A DNA stretch of 64,000 bases from Pseudonocardia alaniniphila. Its GTDB lineage: Bacteria; Actinomycetota; Actinomycetes; Mycobacteriales; Pseudonocardiaceae. This document shows, one piece after another, positions 57,485 to 64,000 of the stretch; the first letter of the stretch is position 1; every line of letters starts with the position of its first letter. The translations under genes were made by a program, and so were the position numbers. The notes under the pieces were generated by a model. That model saw nothing but the letters and a program-made list of their open reading frames with translations, did not search any database and was not told the origin of the DNA. The DNA lies in the NCBI RefSeq assembly GCF_022524485.1, contig NZ_JAKXMK010000009.1, positions 231,651-295,650 on the forward strand, read 5' to 3'.

Positions 57485-58500
57485 GCGAGCGTCACCTCCC
57501 GCGGCGCGTCCGCGAGATGGCAGGCCGCGACCCGGCCGGGTCCGAGCTGACGGGCCGGGGGCACCTCGGTTCTGCAGCGTTCGATCGCGAGCGGGCAGCG
57601 GGGGTGGAACCGGCATCCGGGCGGTGGGTTGCTCGGGCTCGCCGGTTCGCCGTCCGCCGCACCTCGTTCCGCCGCCCGCGCCACGAGCGGGTCCGGGTCG
57701 GGGATCGCGTCCACCAGCATCCGCGTGTAAGGGTGGCGTGGGTCGTCGAAGACCGCGTCGCCGTCACCGCGTTCGACGATCTGGCCGAGGTACATGACGC
57801 ACAGCTCGTCGGCCATGTACCGCACGACGTTCAGGTCGTGGGCGATGAACAGGTAGGACAACCCCAGCTCGCGCTGCAACCCCTTGAGCAGGTTCAGCAC
57901 CTGAGCCTGTACCGAGACGTCGAGTGCGGAGACGGCCTCGTCGCAGACGATGAGGTCGGGGTCGGTGGCGAGCGCCCTCGCGATTCCGATCCGCTGCGCC
58001 TGGCCGCCGGAGAACTGGTGTGGATGCTTCCCGAGATCGCGGGCGTCCAGGCCGACGCGTTCCAGCAGTTCGACCACGCGGTCGCGCCGCGCGGCACCCG
58101 TCGCGAGCCGGTGCACCTCCAGGGGTTCGCCCACTGCTTGCAGCACGGTCATCCGCGGGTTGAGCGATCCGAACGGGTCCTGGAACACGATCTGCATCCG
58201 CCTGCGCAACGCGCGCAGGTCGCGCCGGGAGGCCCGCAGCAGGTCCGTGCCGTCGAAGGTGATCTGCCCCGCTGTGGGGTCGAGCAGCCGCAGCAACAGC
58301 CGGGCCACGGTCGACTTCCCCGACCCCGACTCCCCGACCAGGCCGAGCGTCCGCCCGCGGGCAATCGTGAAGGAGACGTCCTGCACCGCCTGCACGACAC
58401 TGCGGCGGCCGGGCAACGCGCCGCGGACACGGAAATGCTTGACCAGACCCTCGGCCCGCAGCAGCGGCGCCGCATCGTCGGTGAGGGCGTCAGCGGGCAC
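57481..58500 (-). CDS. dppF: DppF/OppF-type ABC ATPase
   Basis: A 339-residue ATPase with Walker [10 protein letters not shown], signature FSGGQAQRIGIARAL, Walker B LIVCDEAVSALD and switch His in FIAHDLN. The C-terminal oligopeptide/dipeptide domain carries [20 protein letters not shown] with Cys that may bind an iron-sulfur cluster, as in some DppD/F proteins. I placed the start at the GTG at 58500, which overlaps the preceding ATPase gene by 11 bp. It forms the ATPase pair with the product of that gene. Confidence 0.93.
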   Translation of the reverse strand: MPADALTDDAAPLLRAEGLVKHFRVRGALPGRRSVVQAVQDVSFTIARGRTLGLVGESGSGKSTVARLLLRLLDPTAGQITFDGTDLLRASRRDLRALRRRMQIVFQDPFGSLNPRMTVLQAVGEPLEVHRLATGAARRDRVVELLERVGLDARDLGKHPHQFSGGQAQRIGIARALATDPDLIVCDEAVSALDVSVQAQVLNLLKGLQRELGLSYLFIAHDLNVVRYMADELCVMYLGQIVERGDGDAVFDDPRHPYTRMLVDAIPDPDPLVARAAERGAADGEPASPSNPPPGCRFHPRCPLAIERCRTEVPPARQLGPGRVAACHLADAPREVTLA

Positions 58501-59500
58501 CGGACACCTCCACCGCGACGGGGGCTGCGGGCTCCTCGTGCAGCCAGCAGCGGCTGGTGCGGCCCGGTCCGAGGTCGACCAGCACGGGTTCCGCCGTGCT
58601 GCACCGGGGCAGGGCCGTGGGGCAACGGGGGTGGAAGCGGCAGCCGGTCGGTATCTCCAGCGGATGCGGCACCGCGCCGGCGATGGCCGGCATCGGTTGG
58701 TCCCGTGGCACGGCACGGGTGGGGATCGAGTCGAGCAACGCCCGTGTGTACGGGTTGCGGGGCGTGCGCAGGATCTCCTCGACCGGACCCTGCTCCACGA
58801 CCTTGCCCGCGTACATGACGACGACGCGGTCGGCCATCTCCGCGACCACACCCATGTCGTGGGTGATGAACAGCAGCGCCGTGCCGCGGTCGCGCTGCAG
58901 ATCGCGCATCAACCGCAGCACCTGAGCCTCCACGGTGACGTCGAGCGCGGTGGTGGGTTCGTCAGCGATGAGCAGGGCGGGGGAGCAGGCCAGCGCGATG
59001 GCGATGACCACCCGTTGCTGCTGGCCGCCCGACAGCTCGTGCGGGTAGCTGCGCACCCTCCGATGCGCGTCGGGGATGCCGACGTCACGCAGCAGTTCGA
59101 CGGCCCGGCGCCGGGCCTGAGCGCGCGGCAGCGACCGGTGGGCGCGGAGCGCCTCCGCGATCTGGTCGCCGACGGTGAAGAGCGGATCGAGCGAGCTCAT
59201 CGGGTTCTGGAACACCATCGCGATCTCGGCACCGCGCAGCGCGCGCATCCGGTCAGGCGTGGCGTCGATGAGCTCCTCGCCGCGCCAGGTGACCGAGCCG
59301 CCGGCCACCCGGCCCGGGCCGAGCAGCCCCAGCACGGCGAGCGAGGCCACGCTCTTGCCGGAGCCCGACTCACCGACGATCGCGACGGTCTCGCCCGCGC
59401 ACACGTCGAAGGTGACCCCGGCGACCGCCTCGATCGACCCGGCCGGGTGGTCGAACCGCACGCACAGGTCGTGCACTTCCAGCAGCGGAGATGACATCAT
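58490..59500 (-). CDS. dppD: DppD/OppD-type ABC ATPase
   Basis: A 336-residue ATPase with Walker [10 protein letters not shown], signature [15 protein letters not shown], Walker [13 protein letters not shown] and switch His in FITHDMG. The C-terminal oligopeptide-transporter domain has [14 protein letters not shown], again with clustered Cys. The two adjacent ATG codons at 59500 and 59497 are both possible starts. It is the first transporter gene of the operon and begins 37 bp after the IclR stop, the widest gap upstream of the transporter, so an internal promoter here is possible. Confidence 0.93.
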   Translation of the reverse strand: MMSSPLLEVHDLCVRFDHPAGSIEAVAGVTFDVCAGETVAIVGESGSGKSVASLAVLGLLGPGRVAGGSVTWRGEELIDATPDRMRALRGAEIAMVFQNPMSSLDPLFTVGDQIAEALRAHRSLPRAQARRRAVELLRDVGIPDAHRRVRSYPHELSGGQQQRVVIAIALACSPALLIADEPTTALDVTVEAQVLRLMRDLQRDRGTALLFITHDMGVVAEMADRVVVMYAGKVVEQGPVEEILRTPRNPYTRALLDSIPTRAVPRDQPMPAIAGAVPHPLEIPTGCRFHPRCPTALPRCSTAEPVLVDLGPGRTSRCWLHEEPAAPVAVEVSGAR

Positions 59501-59537
59501 CGTCGGGCTCCTCGGGACGTGGTGGGTCGGGCGTCGA

Positions 59538-60395
59538 TCAGAAGGGCGCTACCGGCCGGCGCCCCCCGCGGAGCTTGCGGCTGCGCCCCGCGCTCGGGGC
59601 ACCGAGGGCACGGGAGACTCCGCGGGCCGCGGCCACCACCGCCGGCACGAGGCGGCGTGCGTCGGCGCTGCTCCCGGCGAGCACGACGGTGAGGGATGCG
59701 GTGACGGTGTCGGTCTCGTCCCTGACCGGCGCGGCGACGGACACGGCCGACAGCGACATGTGGCCTTCGGAGATCGCGTGCCCGCACCGGCGGATGCGGT
59801 CCAGCTCCGCGCGCAGCGCCGCCGGATCGACCAGCGTCCGCGAGGTGTAGCGGCGCAGCGGACCTGCGAACACCTGCTCCTGCAGCTCCGGCTCCGCGTG
59901 CGCGAGCAGCACCAGACCGGCGCTGGACGCGTGCAGCGAGCGGCGCCTGCCGAGGAAGGACAGCACCGGTATCGCCCGCGGCGCGGAGAGCCGCTCGACG
60001 AACACCATCTCGTCCCCGTCGCGCACGGCGAGCAGGACGTTCTCCCGCGTCGCCAGGAAGAGATCCTCGAGGAACGGGAACGCGGTCTCACGCATGCCGA
60101 GCGCCCGCGGGGCGAGCGCGGCGGTCTCCCACAGACGCAGGCCCACGTGGTAGCGGCCCGTCGTCGTGCGTTCCAGCACGCCCGCCGCCGTCAGCTCGCC
60201 GATCATGCGGTGGGTGGTGGTGAGCGGCAGCCCGGAACGTTTGCTCAGCTCGGTGAGGGTCAGCTCGTCGTGCTGCGGGTCGAACGACTCCAGCAGGAGC
60301 AGCAGCCTCCGCAACGGCGAGTCGCGCAGCGCGTCCCGCGGTGCGTCCTTCGCGTCACGGCCCGGGCCGGCGCCTCCCGGGCCGCGGCCTGTCAC
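59538..60395 (-). CDS. IclR-family transcriptional regulator
   Basis: A 285-residue IclR protein. The winged helix-turn-helix near residues 25-85 reads LTLTELSKRSGLPLTTTHRMIGEL. The effector domain has RSLHASSAGLVLLAH, then CGHAISEGHMSLSAVSVAAPV near residue 210, the segment that usually touches the ligand. It ends in an Arg-rich tail. The GTG at 60395 overlaps the stop of the small CxxC gene, so it is made together with the UGSC module and the transporter and likely controls the whole operon. IclR regulators often respond to aromatic or other carbon sources. Confidence 0.92.
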   Translation of the reverse strand: MTGRGPGGAGPGRDAKDAPRDALRDSPLRRLLLLLESFDPQHDELTLTELSKRSGLPLTTTHRMIGELTAAGVLERTTTGRYHVGLRLWETAALAPRALGMRETAFPFLEDLFLATRENVLLAVRDGDEMVFVERLSAPRAIPVLSFLGRRRSLHASSAGLVLLAHAEPELQEQVFAGPLRRYTSRTLVDPAALRAELDRIRRCGHAISEGHMSLSAVSVAAPVRDETDTVTASLTVVLAGSSADARRLVPAVVAAARGVSRALGAPSAGRSRKLRGGRRPVAPF

Positions 60396-60634
60396 GGTCG
60401 CGCTCCGGGCTCGTCGCCGGGGTAGACCAGCGCGATCGCCTCCTCCGGCACGCCGAGCGCGCCGTGCAGGATGCTGCGCATGATCGGCTTGGGCACCAGG
60501 CAGTCGGCGCACGCCTCGGGCCCCGCGGTGATCCGCACCTGCACGCCCGCGCCGTCGCGGTGCATCTCCATGCCGTAGTCGTCGGCGGCGAGGGTGGCGC
60601 GTAGTCCGGCGAGGGCGGTGTCGTCGTTCGTCAC
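60392..60634 (-). CDS. 80-residue CxxC protein associated with UGSC module
   Basis: A small soluble protein (80 residues). The centre reads GVQVRITAGPEACADCLVPK, with a CADC pair, followed by IMRSILHGALG and an acidic end. The layout (short beta strands, then Gly-x-x-A-C-x-x-C, then an amphipathic helix) superficially resembles the C-terminal NifU domain, but I cannot claim homology. Both its ends overlap neighbours by 4 bp (GTG start at 60634 in the partner gene's stop, stop in the IclR start), which strongly supports it as a real gene. It could bind a metal or act as a thiol partner of the CGSC protein. Confidence 0.72.
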   Translation of the reverse strand: MTNDDTALAGLRATLAADDYGMEMHRDGAGVQVRITAGPEACADCLVPKPIMRSILHGALGVPEEAIALVYPGDEPGARP

Positions 60635-61701
60635 GAGGTCGGTCCTCCCGTGCGGACCCGGTCGATCGGATGTGCCGTGCGTGACCAGCCCCCGAACCCG
60701 AAGGGCCGCACGACCATCGACATCGCGGCGTTGCGTGCCCCGGCCACGACGACGAGCAGCTGCTCGGGCGCGGCGAGCATGTGCAGTCCGTGCGCGTCGA
60801 TGCCCGGGCCCTCCATGCCGCCGAGGCCCTTGCCCGCACGCTCCAGGTCCGCGTGGCTGCGCACCGCGTGCTCGTACATCCACTGCTGCACGTCGGCTTT
60901 GGTGTAGCCGGCGCCGGCGAGCAGCTGGGCGTGCTCCACCCCGAGGACGAGACCCGCCGAGGAGTGCCGCCCGATCGCCGCGCCGGTGCGCGAGACCGTG
61001 TCGCACAGGTCCCACAGCACCTCCTCGGCGACCGTGGTGTGCCGGTTGTCCACGAACTCGCAGGTGCGCAGGAGCAGCGCCGTCACCGCGTCCGTGCCCG
61101 CCGGGAGCCCCAGCTCCACCGCGAGCGGCTCCCAGGGACTTTCCTCCTCGTTCTCCCCGATGCACAGCGACCACCGCCCGGGCACGCCCTGTGTGGCCTG
61201 CTCCAGCTCCTGCGGGCGCACCCCCAAGACGTTGCGCACGATGAGGCCGATCGCCCTGGCGATCGTGGCGTTGGCCCGGAACCCGGGACCGAGCACACCA
61301 CCGGCGCAGTTGATCCCGAGCTCGCCCCGGACCGGGCCGTTGACGATGATCAGCGGTGCCGGCCCGCTCGTGCTCTGCCACGCGCCTCCGGTGACGACCC
61401 GCTCGCCCATCAGCGCGTCCCACGCCGCGAGGACGACGGGGAAGTGCGCCGGCAGGCAGCCGGCCATGGCGGCGTTGACCGCCGCCTGCTCCACCGTGCA
61501 CGCGCGGTCGAGGTTCGGCATCGCGGCGACGATGTCGGTGCGGGCCCGGGGCGTGGCGGCCAGGAACTCCTCCACCATCTCCGCCGTCACGGGTACGACC
61601 GGCAGCCCGTCGGTCCAGCCCTGCTCGTAGGCGTGCTCGACGACGCGGCGGGCGTAGTCCAGCCGTTCGGTGTCCTGCTCGAGCGCCGAGTCGAGAGTCA
61701 C
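60631..61701 (-). CDS. 356-residue conserved protein, partner of UGSC-family gene
   Basis: A soluble protein with no membrane segment and no motif of a well-known enzyme family. It starts with an acidic helix (LEQDTERLDYARRVVEHAYEQ) and GWTDGLPVVPVTAEMV. Repeated Gly/Asn-rich blocks follow: NAAMAGCLPAHFPVVLAAWDAL, IIVNGPVRGELGINCAGGVLGPG, then SLCIGENEEESPW, and near the end GIDAHGLHMLAAPEQLLVVVAGA. Conserved-looking Cys are in AMAGCLP and INCAGG. From memory, long proteins of this kind are found beside UGSC-family genes, but I know of no assigned activity. The GTG at 61701 overlaps the UGSC stop by 4 bp. It is probably the catalytic or substrate-binding partner of a small redox component. 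Confidence 0.75.
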   Translation of the reverse strand: MTLDSALEQDTERLDYARRVVEHAYEQGWTDGLPVVPVTAEMVEEFLAATPRARTDIVAAMPNLDRACTVEQAAVNAAMAGCLPAHFPVVLAAWDALMGERVVTGGAWQSTSGPAPLIIVNGPVRGELGINCAGGVLGPGFRANATIARAIGLIVRNVLGVRPQELEQATQGVPGRWSLCIGENEEESPWEPLAVELGLPAGTDAVTALLLRTCEFVDNRHTTVAEEVLWDLCDTVSRTGAAIGRHSSAGLVLGVEHAQLLAGAGYTKADVQQWMYEHAVRSHADLERAGKGLGGMEGPGIDAHGLHMLAAPEQLLVVVAGARNAAMSMVVRPFGFGGWSRTAHPIDRVRTGGPTS

Positions 61702-62246
61702 GCCGCCGCCGCGCCGTCCGACGTCAGCGTCCCGACGATCTCCGGCAGGGCGAGCCGTGCCCGCTCGCGGATCCCGTCGGCGTCGAGCGGGGCCACCGGG
61801 TGCGCGGTGGTGATGTAGTCGTAGCCCGGGCTGCCCTGCAGCCGGGCCATCGCGTCGGCGCTCACGGTGAACGCGTCGCTGCAGATCACGACGGCCGGCA
61901 CCCCGGCGGCTTCGAGCGCCAGCCCGTCGGCGACGGCGGAGGCGCTGCACGAGCCACAGTCACCGACCCCGACGACGACCACGTCGCACGCCGCGACGAG
62001 CTCGGCCAGCGTGTCGGCGGGCACCGGGTCGGTGATGCTGAGCTTGCGGCGGCGCACCACGTCCGCCGCGCCGTGCTCGGTGGCGAGCAGGTCGGCGACC
62101 GCGTCCAGGAACTGCTCGGCGTTGCGCTTGGTGTTGGCCAGTAGCCCCACGGTGCGTCCGTGCAAGTCGGCGGGACGGGGCGCGAGCGCGGTGGCGCCGC
62201 CGGACAGGGTCGCACCTGCCGTGGGGTCGATGAGGGCTTCGAACAA
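61698..62246 (-). CDS. UGSC-family protein, cysteine form (CGSC)
   Basis: A 182-residue protein. The centre VVVVGVGDCGSCSASAVADG carries Cys97-Gly-Ser-Cys100. This matches the UGSC family, in which some homologs carry selenocysteine at the first position; here the codon is TGT, an ordinary Cys. The fold looks Rossmann-like, with alternating strands (TVGLLANTK, VVVVGVGD, VPAVVICSDAF). The chosen start is a TTG at 62246 with GGGAGGGA about 7 bases upstream; there is no ATG or GTG nearby that fits. It heads the ten-gene operon that includes a DppBCDF importer. The CxxC pair suggests thiol redox or metal chemistry. The family's biochemical function is not established to my knowledge. Confidence 0.82.
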   Translation of the reverse strand: MFEALIDPTAGATLSGGATALAPRPADLHGRTVGLLANTKRNAEQFLDAVADLLATEHGAADVVRRRKLSITDPVPADTLAELVAACDVVVVGVGDCGSCSASAVADGLALEAAGVPAVVICSDAFTVSADAMARLQGSPGYDYITTAHPVAPLDADGIRERARLALPEIVGTLTSDGAAAA

Positions 62247-62595
62247 CGTGGGTCCCTCCCGTCGCCGCGGCGCACATGGGGGCTGCCGCACGGTGTGAGT
62301 GGTGGGTGCCGGATCCGCGATCAGCGTCCGGCTTCCGAGCGCCGGCGGCGGGGCCCTGCACCGTCGGTCCGGATCGACGGTAAATGCGGGCCGCACGCCT
62401 CTGCTATGAGACTTCCGTGCCGTGGAAGCGCGGGGCCGGCTTCGTATATGGCGTCCGACCTGCGGAGAAGCGGTGTGCCGAACACACGCGACGCGCGTCG
62501 CGCCGTCTGGTCCATCCGTCGCGGAGCCAGGACGCGCTTTCATCGCGCAATGCCCGCCGACCGGAGGACGCATCACGGATGGCCACATTGTTTCG
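62247..62595. other. 349-bp divergent intergenic region
   Basis: Lies between the UGSC operon (-) and the small membrane-protein gene (+), so promoters for both are expected. I see the GGGAGGGA ribosome site of the UGSC gene at its left end but no clear operator, hairpin or -35/-10 pair. An in-frame ATG at 62422 could extend the membrane protein by 58 residues of unlikely composition. Confidence 0.5.
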
Positions 62596-63063
62596 ATGGC
62601 CAGTACCGTTTCTTCCCCAGAACGCCCGCCGAAGCGATTGGTGGTCACCGTGGTCGGCATCGTGCTCCTCGTCCTGCTCGCCGCCGCGCTGATCGTCGGA
62701 CTGATAGCCGGCGGGGGAGACGCTGCGGACCGTTTCGATATCTGGACGGCGCGGACCGCCCTCGGACTGGCGCTCCTCGGTGAGGTGGGGGTGGCCGTAC
62801 TCGTGACGAGCCTCGGTCCGGACGACCTCCCGGTGCTGCTGGCGTTCGCGGCGGTACCGCTGGTGCTCACCGCCGTGCCGTTCGCACTGCGCGCGCCGAC
62901 GCTCGGGTCGCGGCTGGTCACGGCGGTGTGCGCCCTGCTTCTCGCTGTGTATGTCGGGATCACGGGGCTGTCGATCGGGCTGTTCTTCGCACCGGCCGCC
63001 CTCGCACTCGTCCAGCTCGCTGCCCTGCGGGCACGGCGGCAGCCTGACCGGACTGCCGCCTGA
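62596..63063 (+). CDS. small membrane protein, hypothetical
   Basis: A 155-residue integral membrane protein with four hydrophobic segments: LVVTVVGIVLLVLLAAALIV, then ALGLALLGEVGVAVLV, LLAFAAVPLVLTAVPF, and VCALLLAVYVGITGLSIGLF. A short basic N-terminus (SPERPPKRL) places the start inside the cell, and the end is Arg-rich. I put the start at the ATG at 62596 because the hydrophobic core begins soon after; the ribosome site is weak. I recognise no family. It converges with the TetR gene (15 bp between stops) and has no clear partner. Confidence 0.65.
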   Translation: MASTVSSPERPPKRLVVTVVGIVLLVLLAAALIVGLIAGGGDAADRFDIWTARTALGLALLGEVGVAVLVTSLGPDDLPVLLAFAAVPLVLTAVPFALRAPTLGSRLVTAVCALLLAVYVGITGLSIGLFFAPAALALVQLAALRARRQPDRTAA

Positions 63064-63078
63064 GGCGAAGTGGACCTT

Positions 63079-63747
63079 TCAGCCCTCCGGATTCGATGTT
63101 CGGCCGCGAGGGTCGGCCGCCTGGAGTGCGGGAACGAGAGGTGCGAGTGCCTCCCGGAGGATGTCCGCGAGCGATCCCAGGGGAACGACGAGGAGCTGCG
63201 CGCTGCCTTGTTCCTGCATCTCCCGCGACGGGCGCAGCCAGCGCTCGGCTGCCACCCGGGCGGCAGCCGACACCGCCGCCCCGAGCACTGCCGGCGCCAG
63301 GTCGTCGCCGCCGTTGGTCCGCGCAGCGATCGCCGATGTGAGTGGCTGCTCGATCCCGGCGACCAGGGCGAGGAACTCCGCACGCACCCGCGGTGCGGAC
63401 GTGATCAGAGCGAGCATGTCCTCGCCGGGTTCACCGTCGGCGACGTACTGCTCGACCACGGCCTCGACGACGGCTTTGGCCAGGGGTTCGCCGGCAGGCC
63501 GGGCCCGCAGGGCCGCACCGATCCGCAGGGCCCGCTCCGCCTCGATCGCGGCGACGATCGCCTGCTCCCTGCTCGCGAAGTAGTTGTTGTAGGTGCGCGG
63601 TGACACGCCCGCGGCCTCGGCGATGTCCTCGACCCGCACGTTCTCCGGGCCGCGCTCCAGCGCGAGGCGCAACGCCGCCGCGCTGAGCGCCTCGCGGGTG
63701 GCGACCTTCTTGCGCTCGCGCAGCCCGCCGCTCTCCTTCGGGTTCAT
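63079..63747 (-). CDS. TetR/AcrR-family repressor
   Basis: A 222-residue regulator. The N-terminal DNA-binding domain reads VATREALSAAALRLALE, then VRVEDIAEAAGVSPRTYNNYFASREQAI. The Y-N-Y-F-x-S-R-E block is typical of the actinobacterial AcrR subgroup. The rest is an all-helical ligand domain. I put the start at the ATG at 63747; a longer frame to 63777 would run into the palindromic operator region. Two tandem perfect palindromes lie 22-49 bp upstream of the ATG and probably bind this protein. No transporter or enzyme is divergent from it in the window except groEL. Confidence 0.92.
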   Translation of the reverse strand: MNPKESGGLRERKKVATREALSAAALRLALERGPENVRVEDIAEAAGVSPRTYNNYFASREQAIVAAIEAERALRIGAALRARPAGEPLAKAVVEAVVEQYVADGEPGEDMLALITSAPRVRAEFLALVAGIEQPLTSAIAARTNGGDDLAPAVLGAAVSAAARVAAERWLRPSREMQEQGSAQLLVVPLGSLADILREALAPLVPALQAADPRGRTSNPEG

Positions 63748-63768
63748 GCCGGGAGCATAGCCCGGTTG

Positions 63769-63796
63769 TGCGTGCACGCAATTTTGCGTGCACGCA
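63769..63796. promoter_or_regulatory. two tandem palindromes, candidate TetR operator
   Basis: TGCGTGCACGCA occurs twice, at 63769-63780 and 63785-63796, separated by ATTT. Each is a perfect 12-bp palindrome and their centres are 16 bp apart. They lie directly upstream of the tetR-family start and upstream of the groEL CIRCE element, so a bound repressor could affect both directions. Confidence 0.75.
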
Positions 63797-63814
63797 AGAT
63801 TGTGTACCCTCCTG

Positions 63815-63841
63815 CTGGCACTCCCGAGACGCGAGTGCCAG
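63815..63841 (+). promoter_or_regulatory. CIRCE element (HrcA operator) of groEL
   Basis: CTGGCACTC (63815-63823) and GAGTGCCAG (63833-63841) are perfect 9-bp inverted arms with a 9-base spacer, the standard CIRCE geometry. It lies 84 bp upstream of the chaperonin ATG, as expected for heat-shock repression by HrcA. Confidence 0.95.
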
Positions 63842-63925
63842 TCGGGTGAGAGGCGCCGGTGGGACCGAGGTCCAGCCGTCGCGGGCTCCGGTGCCGCTCA
63901 CCACCATCCTGAGAGGACAGTCGCC

Positions 63926-64000
63926 ATGGCGAAGATGATCGCTTTCGACGAGGAGGCGCGCCGCGGGCTCGAGCGCGGCATGAACACCCTCGCCGACGCT
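63926..64000 (+). CDS. groEL: chaperonin GroEL (GroEL2/Hsp65-type), N-terminal 25 residues, cut by window end
   Basis: The visible 25 residues begin [18 protein letters not shown], matching the N-terminus of actinobacterial GroEL2 (Hsp65). GAGAGG precedes the ATG by about 10 bases. No groES lies upstream; the nearest gene is a divergent TetR, so this is the stand-alone chaperonin gene rather than the groES-groEL1 operon. A CIRCE element controls it. The rest of the gene is outside the window. Confidence 0.95.
   Translation, partial: MAKMIAFDEEARRGLERGMNTLADA

Noticed and set aside
61945..61960. Selenocysteine in the UGSC protein
   Set aside because: The codon at the first position is TGT (Cys), not TGA, and no recoding is needed. 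The CGSC form is read normally.

Overview
The window is very GC-rich DNA from an actinobacterium, most likely of the Pseudonocardiales (Pseudonocardia/Amycolatopsis type). The evidence is frequent GTG starts, many 4-bp stop/start overlaps, IdeR/DmdR-type iron boxes, a fused SecDF, and a stand-alone groEL2-like gene behind a CIRCE element at the right edge. No tRNA, rRNA, CRISPR array, transposase or integrase was seen.

Region 1 (1-7111, + strand) is mostly housekeeping or envelope: the C-terminal half of a LuxR-type response regulator, a small hypothetical protein, an NfeD/SPFH membrane-microdomain pair, a small exported protein, a SecD-SecF fusion, and an acyltransferase-SGNH protein whose start overlaps the secDF stop.

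Region 2 (7115-35017) is a complete-looking hydroxamate siderophore locus. It holds a two-gene ABC exporter (-), an ornithine N5-monooxygenase, an MbtH protein, one 7134-residue six-module NRPS (+), and a siderophore-binding lipoprotein (-). Three iron boxes sit in front of its three transcription units and a strong shared hairpin separates the NRPS from the binding protein. The NRPS reads A-MT-T / C-A(Ser)-T / C-A(hydroxyornithine)-MT-T / C-A(Ser)-T / C-A-T / C-A-T-E. It has no thioesterase, and one condensation domain has lost its catalytic histidine.

Region 3 (35272-38629) holds an orphan family-5 solute-binding lipoprotein, a DUF899 protein, and an SRPBCC-ArsR operon behind a promoter flanked by two matching inverted repeats.

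Region 4 (38649-62246) looks like a catabolic island. One minus-strand unit is AraC, solute-binding protein, acyl-CoA-dehydrogenase-like flavoenzyme and an old-yellow-enzyme reductase. Divergent from it are an alpha/beta hydrolase, an LLM flavin monooxygenase, a Rieske oxygenase, two tandem solute-binding lipoproteins and a second acyl-CoA-dehydrogenase-like enzyme. Facing these is a ten-gene minus-strand operon, nearly all with overlapping ends: a UGSC-family protein (Cys form), a 356-residue partner, an 80-residue CxxC protein, an IclR regulator, a complete DppBCDF-type ABC importer, an SDR and a fifth solute-binding lipoprotein. Together these suggest import and oxidative breakdown of an unidentified organic compound. 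The UGSC module coupled to a transporter is the best candidate for an undescribed system.

Region 5 (62596-64000) holds a small membrane protein, a TetR regulator with two tandem perfect palindromes in front of it, a CIRCE element, and the first 25 codons of a GroEL2-type chaperonin.
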